Origin: Lutibacter maritimus
GTDB taxonomy: Bacteria; Bacteroidota; Bacteroidia; Flavobacteriales; Flavobacteriaceae
Direction: 5' to 3'
NCBI RefSeq assembly: GCF_900116115.1
Contig: NZ_FOZP01000004.1
Location: forward strand, 7,501-71,500
DNA length: 64,000 nucleotides
Shown one piece after another: positions 39,709-50,293 of this stretch. The position numbers were made by a program, and so were the translations under genes. A model generated the notes under the pieces. It did not search any database, had not been told where the DNA came from, and saw nothing but the letters and a program-made list of their open reading frames with translations. Each line of letters starts with the position of its first letter. Positions within the stretch are counted from its first letter, which is position 1.

Positions 39709-40887
39709 TTAAAATATACTTTTTGAAATTCCTAACTCTAAGCCACGTAATTCAGCAAGTCCTCTTAAACGTCCAATACCTGAGTAACCAGGATTTGTTC
39801 TTTTTTGTAAATCATCTAACATTTGGTGACCGTGATCTGGTCGCATCGGTATTTTTGCATCAATCATTCCTTCAGAAACTCTTCTTCTTTCTTCAATAAT
39901 TATTTCTTTTACTACACTATACATATCTACATCACCTTCTAAATGATTGGCTTCATAAAAATTACCTTTCGCATCGCGTTGCGTACTTCTTAAATGTATA
40001 AAATGTACTCTATCTGAAAACCTTTTAAATATTTGTACCAAATCATTATCTGCCCTAACACCTAATGAACCTGTGCAAAATGTAATTCCATTGGCTCTAT
40101 GCGGAACTTGTTCAAATAAATAGGCATAATCTGCTTCAGTACTAACAACTCTAGGCAAACCTAAAATTGGCATTGGCGGATCGTCTGGATGGATGCACAT
40201 TGATACATTATTTTGAGCTGCTACAGGAATAATTTCTTTTAAAAATGCAACTAAATTTTCTTTTAGTTTTTCGGCATCAATTGTATTATAGGTATCTAAT
40301 ATTTGCTGAAATTGCTCTAGGGTGTACCCCTCTTCAGCACCTGGTAAACCAGCAATAATATTGTTTACTAATGTTGTTTTTGTATTTTCAGAAAGCGACT
40401 CAAAATACGCTTTTGCTTCTATTTGCTGACTTTCAGAATATATAACTTCTGCTCCAGGTCTTTTTAATAAAAATAATTCAAAAGCTGCAAAAGCGATCAC
40501 ATCAAATCGTAGTGCTTTAGAACCGTCTTCTACTTCATAATCTAAAGAAGTTCTGGTCCAATCTAAAACTGGCATAAAATTGTAACATACAATGCCAATT
40601 CCACAACTTGCTAAATTTTGAATACTTTTTTTGTAATTTTCAATATATACCTTATAATTTCCGGACCTAGTTTTAATATTTTCGTGTACAGGAATACTCT
40701 CTACAACACTCCATTGCAGACCTACACTTTCAATTATATTTTTACGTTTTATTATTTCATCAACAGTCCAAATTTCTCCATTTGGTATATGATGTAAAGC
40801 TGATACAATTCCTGTTGCTCCAGCTTGTTTTATATCTGATAAAGATACGGGATCATTTGGCCCGTACCAACGCCATGTTTGCTCCAT
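39709..40887 (-). CDS. uxuA: Mannonate dehydratase
   Basis: Dehydrates D-mannonate to 2-keto-3-deoxy-D-gluconate, the last step before KDG kinase in glucuronate breakdown. 392 residues, the normal length. Family segments: [74 protein letters not shown] (metal ligands), [19 protein letters not shown] and [10 protein letters not shown]. It is the last gene of the uronate PUL unit, 20 nt after the SDR gene. Identification is firm. Confidence 0.96.
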   Translation of the reverse strand: MEQTWRWYGPNDPVSLSDIKQAGATGIVSALHHIPNGEIWTVDEIIKRKNIIESVGLQWSVVESIPVHENIKTRSGNYKVYIENYKKSIQNLASCGIGIVCYNFMPVLDWTRTSLDYEVEDGSKALRFDVIAFAAFELFLLKRPGAEVIYSESQQIEAKAYFESLSENTKTTLVNNIIAGLPGAEEGYTLEQFQQILDTYNTIDAEKLKENLVAFLKEIIPVAAQNNVSMCIHPDDPPMPILGLPRVVSTEADYAYLFEQVPHRANGITFCTGSLGVRADNDLVQIFKRFSDRVHFIHLRSTQRDAKGNFYEANHLEGDVDMYSVVKEIIIEERRRVSEGMIDAKIPMRPDHGHQMLDDLQKRTNPGYSGIGRLRGLAELRGLELGISKSIF

Positions 40888-40907
40888 TTTAAATTTTTTA
40901 TAATTAT

Positions 40908-41720
40908 TTATACACCACTAAAAGCACTAAAGCCTCCATCAATTGGAATTACAATTCCAGTTACAAATTTTGAAGCTTCAGAGCATAAAAAATGAATAGA
41001 TCCATTCAATTCATTTGCTTCACCAAATCGTTTCATTGGAGTGTTTTCAATAATTGTATTTCCTCTGTTGGTGTAAGAACCATCTTTATTAATTAATAAA
41101 TCTCTGTTTTGATTACCAATAAAAAATCCAGGTGCAATAGCATTTACACGCATTCCGTCCCCAAATTTTGAAGCCAATTCAACTGCTAACCATTTGGTGT
41201 AATTATCAATTGCTGCTTTTGATGCAGAATACCCAACAACTCTAGTAATAGCACTTTGGGCTGTCATTGATGAAATATTTATAATAATTCCTTCTTTATT
41301 TTTGGTCATTTCTTTTCCAAAAACTAAAGAGGGTAAAATGCTTCCAAACAAATTTAAATCAACTACTTTTTTAAAATCATCAATTTTAACATCAAAAATA
41401 TTTTGATGCTCACCAATAGTAGCTCCTGGCATATTTCCTCCTGCTGCATTTATTAAAACATCAATTTTTCCTAATTGCTCAACTATTTTACTACAAACTT
41501 CATTTAAACTAGTTTCATCTAAAACGTTACATACAAAACCTACAACATTATTACTTATTACTTTTAAACGCTCAATTGCACTATAAACTATTTCAGCTTT
41601 ATAATCTAGAATAACAACCGTTGCATTATTTTCTAATAAATACTCAGCCATTTGACCACCTAAAACGCCACCACCTCCAGTAATTAGTATTACTTTATTC
41701 TCTACATTAAATAAATTCAT
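40908..41720 (-). CDS. SDR oxidoreductase, likely D-fructuronate reductase (mannonate oxidoreductase)
   Basis: Classical short-chain dehydrogenase of 270 residues. NAD(P) motif [15 protein letters not shown] (residues 14-28), NAAGGNMPG, catalytic Ser in [10 protein letters not shown], and YSASK as the catalytic Tyr-Lys. Directly upstream of uxuA, so it probably reduces fructuronate to mannonate, the UxuB step carried out by an SDR in many Bacteroidota. The true UxuB family (long-chain mannitol dehydrogenase) is absent from the window. Substrate inferred from context. Confidence 0.85.
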   Translation of the reverse strand: MNLFNVENKVILITGGGGVLGGQMAEYLLENNATVVILDYKAEIVYSAIERLKVISNNVVGFVCNVLDETSLNEVCSKIVEQLGKIDVLINAAGGNMPGATIGEHQNIFDVKIDDFKKVVDLNLFGSILPSLVFGKEMTKNKEGIIINISSMTAQSAITRVVGYSASKAAIDNYTKWLAVELASKFGDGMRVNAIAPGFFIGNQNRDLLINKDGSYTNRGNTIIENTPMKRFGEANELNGSIHFLCSEASKFVTGIVIPIDGGFSAFSGV

Positions 41721-41808
41721 TATATTTCTATTTTATTTTTTTTGATGTAATTTAATTTCTTTACTTCTTATCTAATTGAAGCATAAAAATACTTATTAAT
41801 TTTAAGAT

Positions 41809-44250
41809 TTAATTCGTTGTGATTGTTAAATAGGTTCCTTTAAAACTTTGATTTAAAACCATTACTCTTATTAAATTATTTTTTCCGTCTGGAATTATTT
41901 CAATACTAGCTTTACCGTTTGCCATAGCTATAGTTTCACTGCCTGTTGGAGTCCCTTGATTTTTAAGCGCTTGCCCTCCTTCTAAACATTGAAAATAAAC
42001 TTTTTTCTCATAATCTAAACATTGCAACCCATTGGGATCAACTGCCGTTGCTGTAACCAAATAATTACCATTTTCCAGTTTTTTATATGATAAATTTAAT
42101 TTTGCTGCTACATCATTTTTAGTATATCTGTAATTCACAAATAATGTATCTGTAATTTTTTCACCATTTTGTTTAATTCCAACAGCAACTAGCTCATTTT
42201 TTCCGGAAGTAAAATTAACATCCCAAGTTAAACCACTTGCAGGAAATTTTGAAATATCTTTTTGTTTTTCACCTAAAAACTTACCGTTATGATAAAAACC
42301 TACTTTTTCACAATTACTGTATACACTTATTGTTTTTGGAGTCTTTTCTGGACCTTGTCTTTCTGTCCAAGTATGAGATTCTATATAAACAAAAGGTTGA
42401 TCGCTCCAATAACTTTTAAAAACGTAATAAGCGTCTTTTGGATTTCCATTTCTATCTGCAACTCCTTTTTGGTTCATATAAGGAATATCATTTTCTGGAC
42501 GTAATGGCGTTGCAAAATCTTTAAATGCCCATTGAATATTTCCTACAAATGTTGAGTCTAGCTCTGAAATTCTTAAATGCCAATCAAATAAATCAACAAT
42601 ATAATTCTCACTCCAATCACCAATTTGAGCAATATTAGCAACCTCAGTTTGAACAATTTCTTCTTCCCAACTCTCTGACTGAATTAATCCTTCTCCAGTG
42701 ATTGGATTTTCGGAATGACGCCCCACATGGCTTGAGCCTCCATACTCCGCATGTATAAAATGTTTGTATTCTTTTTTATAAGTATCTATTGCTTTTTGGT
42801 AGCTTTTATAACTACCTGAATACCATCCTGACCATATTGATGGCGAAAAAACATCTACAATATGTGCTCCTTCATAATACTTGCGTATAGCTGTTTTTCT
42901 TGATGGATCTAATTTATGTGAAAGAATATTTAACTCTGTTAAAAAGGCGTTCATTTTTTCTGGATTGTCACCATCTTCAAAATCTGGTAACCAATACATT
43001 TCATTCCCCAACGACCAAATTATAATACTAGGATGATTATAATTTTGTAAAATCATTTCTTTCAATTGATTTTTTGTGTTGGTTTTCCAAGTTTCATTTC
43101 CAACACCTCCTCTACACCAAGGTAATTCATCCCAAACTAAAATTCCAAGTTCATCACAAGCTTTATAAATCTCTGGATCCTGCGGATAATGAGCTAATCG
43201 CACAAAATTTGCACCCATTTCCTTTATTGATTCCATATCTTTTCTGTGCTGCTCATTAGACATTGCTGGTCCAACACCGGCTTGCTCTTCATGACGATGT
43301 GTTCCTCTTAAAAGCAATCTTTTTCCATTTAAATAAAAAGGACCATTATCTTTAAATTCAAACCATCTAAATCCAACTTTTTCAACTATAGCATCTATTA
43401 TTTTTTTATCAGAGATTAAATGAATTTGAACAGTATATAAATTGGGTGTTTTTGTATCCCACAATTCTGGATTCTTTATGTTTTCAAAATTTATTTCTGT
43501 TTCATTTCCAGTTAACAAAATAGATTTTGTTGCAATCTTTTTGCCTGAAGGATTATAAAGTATAGCTTGTAAGCTTAATTTTGAAACATTATTTGGGTTC
43601 TCAACAAACGTTTTTAATTTTAAAGATGCTTTTTTATGAGAGACTTTTGGTGTGGTTATTTGAACCGATGTGATGTTATTTTTAGGTGTTGTTAATAACC
43701 AAACATCTCGTGTAATTCCTCCATAAATAAAAAAATCACTTTGTTGTGATGGAATAACTTCTATATTGTAACTATTATCAACTCTAACTAAAATTTCATT
43801 AATTCCTTCAGTGATAAAATTTGTAATATCAATATTAAAACCAATATATCCACCTATATGATCTCCTGCTTCTTTACCGTTTACAAACACTTTAGTTGTA
43901 ATATTTGAGCCTTCAAAATAAAGCGTGTAATTTTGATTTTTATTGATGGTTTTAATTTCTAAATCTTTCTTATACCAACTAGCACTTCTTCTGTAACCTG
44001 GCTCCAAATCTGTTGCATCATCTGCATTCCAAGAATGTGGTAAATTTAATGGAACCCAATTATTATAATTTCTTATATCAGCTATTGAATTCACATTCGT
44101 TTCGGCATACATCCAATTTTCATTGATGTTTGTTTTAGTTCTAAACTGATTATCAATTAATATATTACCTGCAAAAGTATAATTACAACTTACCATCAGT
44201 AAACTTAAAATTAATAAAAATTGCAAATTTTTGAAGTGCATTTGTGTCAT
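41809..44250 (-). CDS. Glycoside hydrolase family 2 lipoprotein (beta-glucuronidase/galactosidase type)
   Basis: 813 residues, lipid-anchored (LMVSC, Cys 22), acting in the periplasm or at the surface. The jelly-roll sugar-binding domain is about 35-200 (LNLPHSWNADDATD, ASWYKKDLEI), the immunoglobulin-like domain about 200-300, and the TIM barrel about 300-600. The acid/base Glu is in WSLGNEMYW and the nucleophile Glu in FIHAEYGG. The RGTHRHEEQ segment precedes the barrel. The HAEYGG nucleophile region is of the kind seen in PUL GH2 enzymes of several specificities. Beside GH88 and uronate genes a glucuronidase or galactosidase role is likely. Confidence 0.9.
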   Translation of the reverse strand: MTQMHFKNLQFLLILSLLMVSCNYTFAGNILIDNQFRTKTNINENWMYAETNVNSIADIRNYNNWVPLNLPHSWNADDATDLEPGYRRSASWYKKDLEIKTINKNQNYTLYFEGSNITTKVFVNGKEAGDHIGGYIGFNIDITNFITEGINEILVRVDNSYNIEVIPSQQSDFFIYGGITRDVWLLTTPKNNITSVQITTPKVSHKKASLKLKTFVENPNNVSKLSLQAILYNPSGKKIATKSILLTGNETEINFENIKNPELWDTKTPNLYTVQIHLISDKKIIDAIVEKVGFRWFEFKDNGPFYLNGKRLLLRGTHRHEEQAGVGPAMSNEQHRKDMESIKEMGANFVRLAHYPQDPEIYKACDELGILVWDELPWCRGGVGNETWKTNTKNQLKEMILQNYNHPSIIIWSLGNEMYWLPDFEDGDNPEKMNAFLTELNILSHKLDPSRKTAIRKYYEGAHIVDVFSPSIWSGWYSGSYKSYQKAIDTYKKEYKHFIHAEYGGSSHVGRHSENPITGEGLIQSESWEEEIVQTEVANIAQIGDWSENYIVDLFDWHLRISELDSTFVGNIQWAFKDFATPLRPENDIPYMNQKGVADRNGNPKDAYYVFKSYWSDQPFVYIESHTWTERQGPEKTPKTISVYSNCEKVGFYHNGKFLGEKQKDISKFPASGLTWDVNFTSGKNELVAVGIKQNGEKITDTLFVNYRYTKNDVAAKLNLSYKKLENGNYLVTATAVDPNGLQCLDYEKKVYFQCLEGGQALKNQGTPTGSETIAMANGKASIEIIPDGKNNLIRVMVLNQSFKGTYLTITTN

Positions 44251-44253
44251 AAA

Positions 44254-45438
44254 CTAAAGTGCTTTTTTTCTTAGTACAGCTTCTAAATAATAATAGTCTG
44301 CATATACTATAGGTTCATCAATTTCTTCATTTTTTGGCCAAATTCCTGTACTATGATCAAAGATAAAAGGGCCATCAACATTTTCATTTAAAATATATTT
44401 TTCTGTATTTAAAGACTTTAAAACTTTACTAGCAAAATTTAAATACACCTCATTTTTTGTAAATCCATATAATTCAATTAAACCAGATGCAGTAACTGTT
44501 GCAGCTGATACATCTCTAGCTGCATTTGGAATATTAGGATCATTAAAATCCCAATATGGAATACCATCTTCTGGTAAATTCTTATGATTTATAAAAAAGT
44601 TTGCGGTTGCTTCTGCTTGTTTTAAATATGCAGCATCTTTTGTATATCTATACGACATAGTATACCCATAAATTGCCCAAGATTGACCTCTTGCCCAAGC
44701 AGATTCATCATTAAAACCTTGGTGTGTCACTTTATCTTTTGCAAGACCTGTAATGGTATCGTAAACAACAACATGCCAAGTACTATTATCTGGTCTAAAG
44801 TGATTTTTTAATGTTGTATTTGTATGTTTAACTGCAATATTATGATACGTGCTATCTCCTGAAATTTTAGTAGCTTCAAAAAGTAGTTCTAAGTTTAGCA
44901 TATTATCTATAATTACGGGAAATTCCCAAATATCTTTATTAAAATCCCAAGACCTTATTGCGCCAACTTTTTCATTAAATCTAGTACTTAATGTTTGTGC
45001 ACTTTTAACAATAATATTTTTATAAGTTTCATTTTCTTCAACTTCTAAACCCTTCCCAAAACTGCAAAAAATTTTAAATCCCATATCATGTGTGCGATTG
45101 TTAAATTTTTCTTTTTCAATAAAAGCCGTCCATTTTTTAGCTTTATTCTTGTATGTAACATCATCTGTAAGCTGATATAATTGCCACAGATTACCAGCAA
45201 AAAATCCACTAGTCCAATCTTTTGAAGGAACTTTTTTTATTTCACCGGTTATTACATTCATGTTACGAGGAAATGCAGTAGAATCTAACGGATAGTCTAA
45301 AAGCATTTTGTATCGTAATTCAAGTAAGTTTTCAATAGTATTTTGACTCGTTAAATTTTCAGAATTACCCTTGGATTTACAGGCTATTAAAAGCACTGTA
45401 AACCCAAGCATAATTATATAATAACTAATTTTATTCAT
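44254..45438 (-). CDS. Glycoside hydrolase family 88 (unsaturated glucuronyl hydrolase), lipoprotein
   Basis: 394 residues, lipobox LLIAC (Cys 20). GH88 enzymes remove the unsaturated uronic acid left by polysaccharide lyases, by hydration of the double bond. The (alpha/alpha)6 motifs include DWTSGFFAGNLWQLYQLTDD, HDMGFKIFCSFG, DNMLNLELLFEA, THQGFNDESAWARGQSWAIY and PYWDFNDPNIPNAARDVSAA, with conserved catalytic Asp candidates in the DNML and DFND segments. It starts 17 nt after the SusD gene stop and ends 3 nt before the GH2 gene. This ties the locus to lyase products. Confidence 0.93.
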   Translation of the reverse strand: MNKISYYIIMLGFTVLLIACKSKGNSENLTSQNTIENLLELRYKMLLDYPLDSTAFPRNMNVITGEIKKVPSKDWTSGFFAGNLWQLYQLTDDVTYKNKAKKWTAFIEKEKFNNRTHDMGFKIFCSFGKGLEVEENETYKNIIVKSAQTLSTRFNEKVGAIRSWDFNKDIWEFPVIIDNMLNLELLFEATKISGDSTYHNIAVKHTNTTLKNHFRPDNSTWHVVVYDTITGLAKDKVTHQGFNDESAWARGQSWAIYGYTMSYRYTKDAAYLKQAEATANFFINHKNLPEDGIPYWDFNDPNIPNAARDVSAATVTASGLIELYGFTKNEVYLNFASKVLKSLNTEKYILNENVDGPFIFDHSTGIWPKNEEIDEPIVYADYYYLEAVLRKKAL

Positions 45439-45455
45439 GGTTTATTTACATCAAA

Positions 45456-46985
45456 TTAATACCCTGGATTATTAGGCATTAAATTAGGATTTCTTTGTAG
45501 CTCATCTGATGGCAATGGTAATAAATAATCTCTAGTTGGATCAAAACCTGTTTGATTTTCTAAACCAGCAGCTCCAAAAACTTGAGGGCCTAAGTTTCTT
45601 CTTTTAATATCATACCATCTTTTAAATTCAAAAGCTAATTCCCATTTACGTTCTTCTAAAACCATGGTTCTAAATGCGTCTTGAGACATTGTAGGAACAT
45701 CCGCAGGAAAATTAGTTAGTACACCTGCTCTATTTCTTGCTCTTGCTCTAACTCGGTTCACATAACCATTTGCTTCTGTAGTTCCTGGAGATGTTTCGTT
45801 TAATGCTTCAGCTGCAATTAACAATACTTCAGCATAACGCATTTGTGAATAATTTTGTTCAGTTCCGCGAGCATTACCAAGTGAAACTGCACCTGGAAAT
45901 CGAGTATATTTAGCGCAATATGCACTTGCAATATTTAAAGCGCTTGCTGTTGGGAAGTAGGAGAATGGCTGAACAACACCTTTAAATACCCCTATAGTAT
46001 CTAAACTTACATGCTTTCTATAATCTCTTCCATCCCAAGTGTTATAAACCTTCACAGAAGGCACAGCAACTGACCATCCTTCTCCAATTTCGGTTCTACC
46101 ATCAGTTCTTTCATTAGCTCTAATTCCTGTTAATGCTCCTTGATAATCTCTACCCGTATCTCCATCAGAAAAGCCGTTGAAATCTATTGAGAATAAAGAT
46201 TCTTTTTGGCCTTGTTGCTTAGTAGCATCAAATAAATCTTGAAAATCTGCAACTAATTCTAAATTAAATTTTGCTTCATTTATAATAACGTATTTTGCTT
46301 CTGTATATGCATTAGGAAAATCTCCCATTGTTAAATATACTGATGCTAAATAACCTGCTGCTGCTGCTTTAGAAGGCAATGCTCTTGTGGGTTGATTGTC
46401 TGGCAACCACTCTTTAGCAAATTTTAAATCTGCAATTATATTTGTATAAACCTCTGCTTCAGATGTTTTAGAAATTTTAGTTGCCTCCTCTAAATTATCT
46501 ACAGGTGTATCTAAATATGGTATATCTCCAAATAATTGTACCAAATGAAAATATGTATATGCACGCACAAAATACGCTTGTGCTACAACTGGGTTAATCT
46601 CCTCATCAGCTAAACCAAGGCTTTCAGCTCCTGCTATAGCTTCATTTGCTCCTGCAATAATTTGATATGATTTTGGCCAAAATGCAGTTATCATTCCATT
46701 ATCAGCTGATACTGTAAACCTATCGTGATCAATTCGTCGAGCTGCTGTCCCAACATCTCCAATGGTTACCATATCACTTCTTAACATTAAGGGCAATGAT
46801 AATTTTCTACCCCAAAAAGCCTCTGTAGCCATATTACCATAAGCACCATTTATAACAGTTTGAACATCTTGTGGTGACTTAAAAAATCCTTCAGGAGCCA
46901 GTAAACCAACTGGTTCCTCCTCTAAATCTGAACACGCAAAAATTACTAATGTAAGTGCGTATATTATATATCTAAATTTTGTCAT
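45456..46985 (-). CDS. SusD/RagB-like glycan-binding lipoprotein
   Basis: Surface lipoprotein, 509 residues, lipobox VIFAC (Cys 18). SusD proteins cap the TonB-dependent channel and bind incoming oligosaccharides. Typical features: N-terminal EEEPVGLLAPEGFFKSPQD, helix-turn TPR region (AQAYFVRAYTYFHLVQLFGDIP), C-terminal NYSQMRYAEVLLIAAEALNE and LEERKWELAFEFKRWYDIKR, ending FDPTRDYLLPLPSDELQRNP. It follows SusC by 72 nt, as in all PULs. Confidence 0.96.
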   Translation of the reverse strand: MTKFRYIIYALTLVIFACSDLEEEPVGLLAPEGFFKSPQDVQTVINGAYGNMATEAFWGRKLSLPLMLRSDMVTIGDVGTAARRIDHDRFTVSADNGMITAFWPKSYQIIAGANEAIAGAESLGLADEEINPVVAQAYFVRAYTYFHLVQLFGDIPYLDTPVDNLEEATKISKTSEAEVYTNIIADLKFAKEWLPDNQPTRALPSKAAAAGYLASVYLTMGDFPNAYTEAKYVIINEAKFNLELVADFQDLFDATKQQGQKESLFSIDFNGFSDGDTGRDYQGALTGIRANERTDGRTEIGEGWSVAVPSVKVYNTWDGRDYRKHVSLDTIGVFKGVVQPFSYFPTASALNIASAYCAKYTRFPGAVSLGNARGTEQNYSQMRYAEVLLIAAEALNETSPGTTEANGYVNRVRARARNRAGVLTNFPADVPTMSQDAFRTMVLEERKWELAFEFKRWYDIKRRNLGPQVFGAAGLENQTGFDPTRDYLLPLPSDELQRNPNLMPNNPGY

Positions 46986-47057
46986 TTTTTTAATTTTTTA
47001 ATCTGAAATTATTTCTTAAAATACTGTTTTATACAGTTTTTTTATTTTTAATACTCC

Positions 47058-50000
47058 TTAAAATTTTAAGTTAATACTAAAAGTTACCGATTTTATATTC
47101 GGATAATTTCCATAATCAAAACCTTGATTTACGTTACTACCTTGGTTTCCTTGACTTTGGTAACTGGCTTCTGGATCAGTACCAGGATAATCTGTAATTG
47201 TTAATAAATTTTGTCCACTTAAAGACAAACGCACTTTATCCATTCCTAATTTTTCAGAAATATCTGAAGGTAAATTGTAGCCTAATGCTAAATTTTTAAG
47301 ACGCACATAGCTACCATCATACACAAATCTTGAAGTTATTCTTTTACCCCTAACTTTAGCCGATGGTACATTTGTATTTGTATTCGTTGGTGTCCAAGCA
47401 TTTAAAGCTTCTGTTGTAGCATTTGCACCTCCTGAAGCTAATTCTAACGCTGTGTAACTAAAAATATCTCCTCCTATTGCTGCTTGAAAAAATACTGATA
47501 AATCAAATTCTTTATATTTAAACGTATTGTTTAACCCAGCCGTCCAATCTTGATTAGGATCTCCAATTATTTTTCTATCTGCAGTTGTTATTTTACCATC
47601 ATCATTAAGGTCTGCAAATAATTCTTCTCCGGCTTCATTTGTAAAACTAGCTGTTCCTGTAGGTAATGTTCCTCCTTGATTTACACCTAAATATTCATAT
47701 CCATAAAATAAACCAACGGCTTCACCTTCTCTTAATATATGTGTTTCATCTTGTAAAAAATGTCCTGGTGCTGAATCTAAAAATATATCATCGCCATTTA
47801 TTAATTTAACAACTTTATTTCTATTTCTTGCCCAGTTAAAATCTGTAGTCCAAGAAAAGTCATCGGTTGAAACATTTCTAGTTGTTAAAGTAATTTCAAA
47901 CCCTTTGTTATTAATTTCTCCAATATTTTTTAGGGTAGTTAAATTTAAAAATCCAACATATTCCGGTACTGAAGTATCTCCCAAAATAACATCTTTAGTA
48001 TCAATATTATAATAATCTAATGATAAAGAAATTCTATTATTTAGTAACCCTAAATCAACACCAAAATTTGTTTGATAAGAAGATTCCCATTTTAAATCTG
48101 GGTTAGAAAGTTGATATGGTACAATTGCATTTACCGTTTTATCTCCAACAACTGCGTAAATATTTTCATAGCTTGCTAAAGATTGATATGGCTCTATTGA
48201 AGGATTTCCTGTCACACCATAACTAGCTCTTAATTTTAGGTTTGAAATTGTTGTATTATCTTTTAAAAAATCTTCACTTGATAATTTCCAACCTAATGCT
48301 CCAGAAGGGAAAAATGCGTATTTTTCATTTTTAGCAAAATTTGATGAACCATCACGTCTTGCAGTAAATGTAACTAAATATTTATCATCATAATCATAAT
48401 TTAATCTTCCAAACTGCGAAACGATTTCGGTTTCAGTTAAAGATGATGTTGGAATAAGCGGTGTTGATCCACCTCCTAGATTGTAAAAAGAAACACTGTT
48501 ACTAATAAAACCTTGAGCTCCTGCAGTAGATCTTTCTCCTGTTGATTTTTGATAAGAGTAACCTGCCAATAAGGTTAAATTTCCTTTACCCAACTCTTTT
48601 TTATACGTTAAATAATTTTCACTTAATATATCTGTTTCTTTAGTGTTTGCTATAGCTGCAATTCCACCTTGTCCACCAGCTGTTGTAACTAATGAAGAAG
48701 GTTTAAATGTACCTCTTGTTCTATTTAAAGTACTAAAGCCAAATGTTGTTTTAAAAGACAATCCTTCTATTAATTCATAATCTGCATAAAAATTAGCTCT
48801 GTAATTATCAGTTTTTGTTTGATCAATACTTTCAGATGCAATAGCATAAGGATTATCAACATCATCACCTACAGAATTAGAAGTATTTTCACCTTCTGCA
48901 TTTAAAATCCCTAAATCTGGTGCAAATCTATAGGCTATAGAAATAACATCACCACTTCCTCTTCCTCCAGTACTTGCTTGAGTTGATACTCCATCTTTAA
49001 TTCCACGACTACCAAAAGAATTGAAACCTAATTTTAATTTATCAGTTACTTGCGCATCAACATTACTTAAAAAAGAGAAACGTTCATAACCGGAGTTAAT
49101 TACCACACCTTTTTGATCAAAATATGTTCCAGACACATAAAAATTAACATTATCCGAACCACCTGAAAATGATAATTGGTGGTTTGCTGTATTTCCATTT
49201 GTATAAATAAGATCTTGCCAATCTGTATTTGCTGGACCTTGTATATAACCAGGATTAATTTTTGTTTGGTAAGCGGCAAATTGATCAGCATTTAGTAAAT
49301 CTAACTGCTTTGAAATTGTTTGACTTGCAAATGAGCTATTTATTTCAACAGTTAATTTTCCTTTTTTTCCTTTTTTAGTGGTTACTAAAATTACTCCGTT
49401 TGCTCCTCTTGAACCATAAATTGCAGTTGCAGATGCATCTTTCAACACTTCAATAGATTCAATGTCTGAAGCCTGTGGCAAACTTGCTCCAACAAAACCG
49501 TCAACAACAACTAAAGCTGCACTACTAGCTCCAATAGAAGTATTCCCTCTAATTTTAACTGAAATTGGTGCGCCAGGTTCAGCACCATTGTTTGATTGCA
49601 CAACAACTCCGGCAGCTCTACCTTGTAAACCTTGTTCAGCACTTAAAACAGGAAAAGCGTTTAACTCATCAGATTTTACTGAAGATACAGAACCTGTTAT
49701 ATCACTTTTTTTAGCAGAACCATAACCAACTACAACTACTTCATCTAAATTACTAACATCTGCACTTAATACAACGTTTATAGTTTGATTTGTACCCACA
49801 GTTACTTCTTTTGTGACATACCCAATATATTTAAATACTAATACAGCATTATTATCTGGTACATTAATTGTAAAAGCCCCATCCATATCGGTGGAAACTC
49901 CCATAGTTGTTCCTTTTATAATAATGTTAACACCTGGCAATCCTAGTGGATCATCATTGGATGTAACTTTTCCAGAAATGCTTTTTTGTTGAGCATTTAC

Positions 50001-50078
50001 ACTGACTCCTACAAGAAAAAAGAGTCCCAGTAAAAAATAATTTACTGACTTAATTTTTTTTAATACTTGCATACACAT
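47058..50078 (-). CDS. SusC/RagA-like TonB-dependent outer-membrane transporter
   Basis: 1006 residues, imports glycan fragments across the outer membrane using TonB energy. After a signal peptide (VSVNAQQK, about residue 30) comes a carboxypeptidase-regulatory-like domain (ISGKVTSNDDPLGLPGVNII), the TonB box region DEVVVVGYGSAKKSDITGSV, the plug (LQGRAAGVVVQSN, IRGNTSI, IESIEVLKDASATAIYGSRG) and the 22-stranded barrel ending NIKSVTFSINLKF. The start could be M1 or M3. Paired with SusD. Substrate by context is a uronic-acid oligosaccharide. Confidence 0.96.
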   Translation of the reverse strand: MCMQVLKKIKSVNYFLLGLFFLVGVSVNAQQKSISGKVTSNDDPLGLPGVNIIIKGTTMGVSTDMDGAFTINVPDNNAVLVFKYIGYVTKEVTVGTNQTINVVLSADVSNLDEVVVVGYGSAKKSDITGSVSSVKSDELNAFPVLSAEQGLQGRAAGVVVQSNNGAEPGAPISVKIRGNTSIGASSAALVVVDGFVGASLPQASDIESIEVLKDASATAIYGSRGANGVILVTTKKGKKGKLTVEINSSFASQTISKQLDLLNADQFAAYQTKINPGYIQGPANTDWQDLIYTNGNTANHQLSFSGGSDNVNFYVSGTYFDQKGVVINSGYERFSFLSNVDAQVTDKLKLGFNSFGSRGIKDGVSTQASTGGRGSGDVISIAYRFAPDLGILNAEGENTSNSVGDDVDNPYAIASESIDQTKTDNYRANFYADYELIEGLSFKTTFGFSTLNRTRGTFKPSSLVTTAGGQGGIAAIANTKETDILSENYLTYKKELGKGNLTLLAGYSYQKSTGERSTAGAQGFISNSVSFYNLGGGSTPLIPTSSLTETEIVSQFGRLNYDYDDKYLVTFTARRDGSSNFAKNEKYAFFPSGALGWKLSSEDFLKDNTTISNLKLRASYGVTGNPSIEPYQSLASYENIYAVVGDKTVNAIVPYQLSNPDLKWESSYQTNFGVDLGLLNNRISLSLDYYNIDTKDVILGDTSVPEYVGFLNLTTLKNIGEINNKGFEITLTTRNVSTDDFSWTTDFNWARNRNKVVKLINGDDIFLDSAPGHFLQDETHILREGEAVGLFYGYEYLGVNQGGTLPTGTASFTNEAGEELFADLNDDGKITTADRKIIGDPNQDWTAGLNNTFKYKEFDLSVFFQAAIGGDIFSYTALELASGGANATTEALNAWTPTNTNTNVPSAKVRGKRITSRFVYDGSYVRLKNLALGYNLPSDISEKLGMDKVRLSLSGQNLLTITDYPGTDPEASYQSQGNQGSNVNQGFDYGNYPNIKSVTFSINLKF

Positions 50079-50127
50079 AATTTAATTTGGTTAAAATTTA
50101 ACTAAAACTGATAATTAATAAACTCAG

Positions 50128-50146
50128 AGTAATAACTAGTATTACT
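50128..50146. promoter_or_regulatory. Small inverted repeat upstream of the SusC gene
   Basis: AGTAAT and ATTACT flank AACTAGT. It lies 50-68 nt before the SusC start, downstream of a perfect TAAATTTG -7 element (50198-50205). It could be an operator or a leader hairpin. The rest of the 215-bp gap has no other recognisable feature. Confidence 0.3.
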
Positions 50147-50197
50147 AGAATAAATTGAATGGTTCGAATTTTAGTTTTATTGAGTTTCATAATGGTA

Positions 50198-50205
50198 CAA
50201 ATTTA
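50198..50205 (-). promoter_or_regulatory. -7 element of the SusC-SusD operon
   Basis: On the minus strand this reads TAAATTTG, a perfect TAnnTTTG, 120 nt before the SusC ATG, leaving a 110-nt leader. The -33 element is unclear (TTG at 50230-50232, 24-nt spacing). Confidence 0.45.
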
Positions 50206-50293
50206 ACTAGCCCAAAGGATCTAAACGTTCAAAATAGGGTATACAAAAATTCAAAATTGCTATTATAAACCCTTAAAATATGGCGTTTTAGAT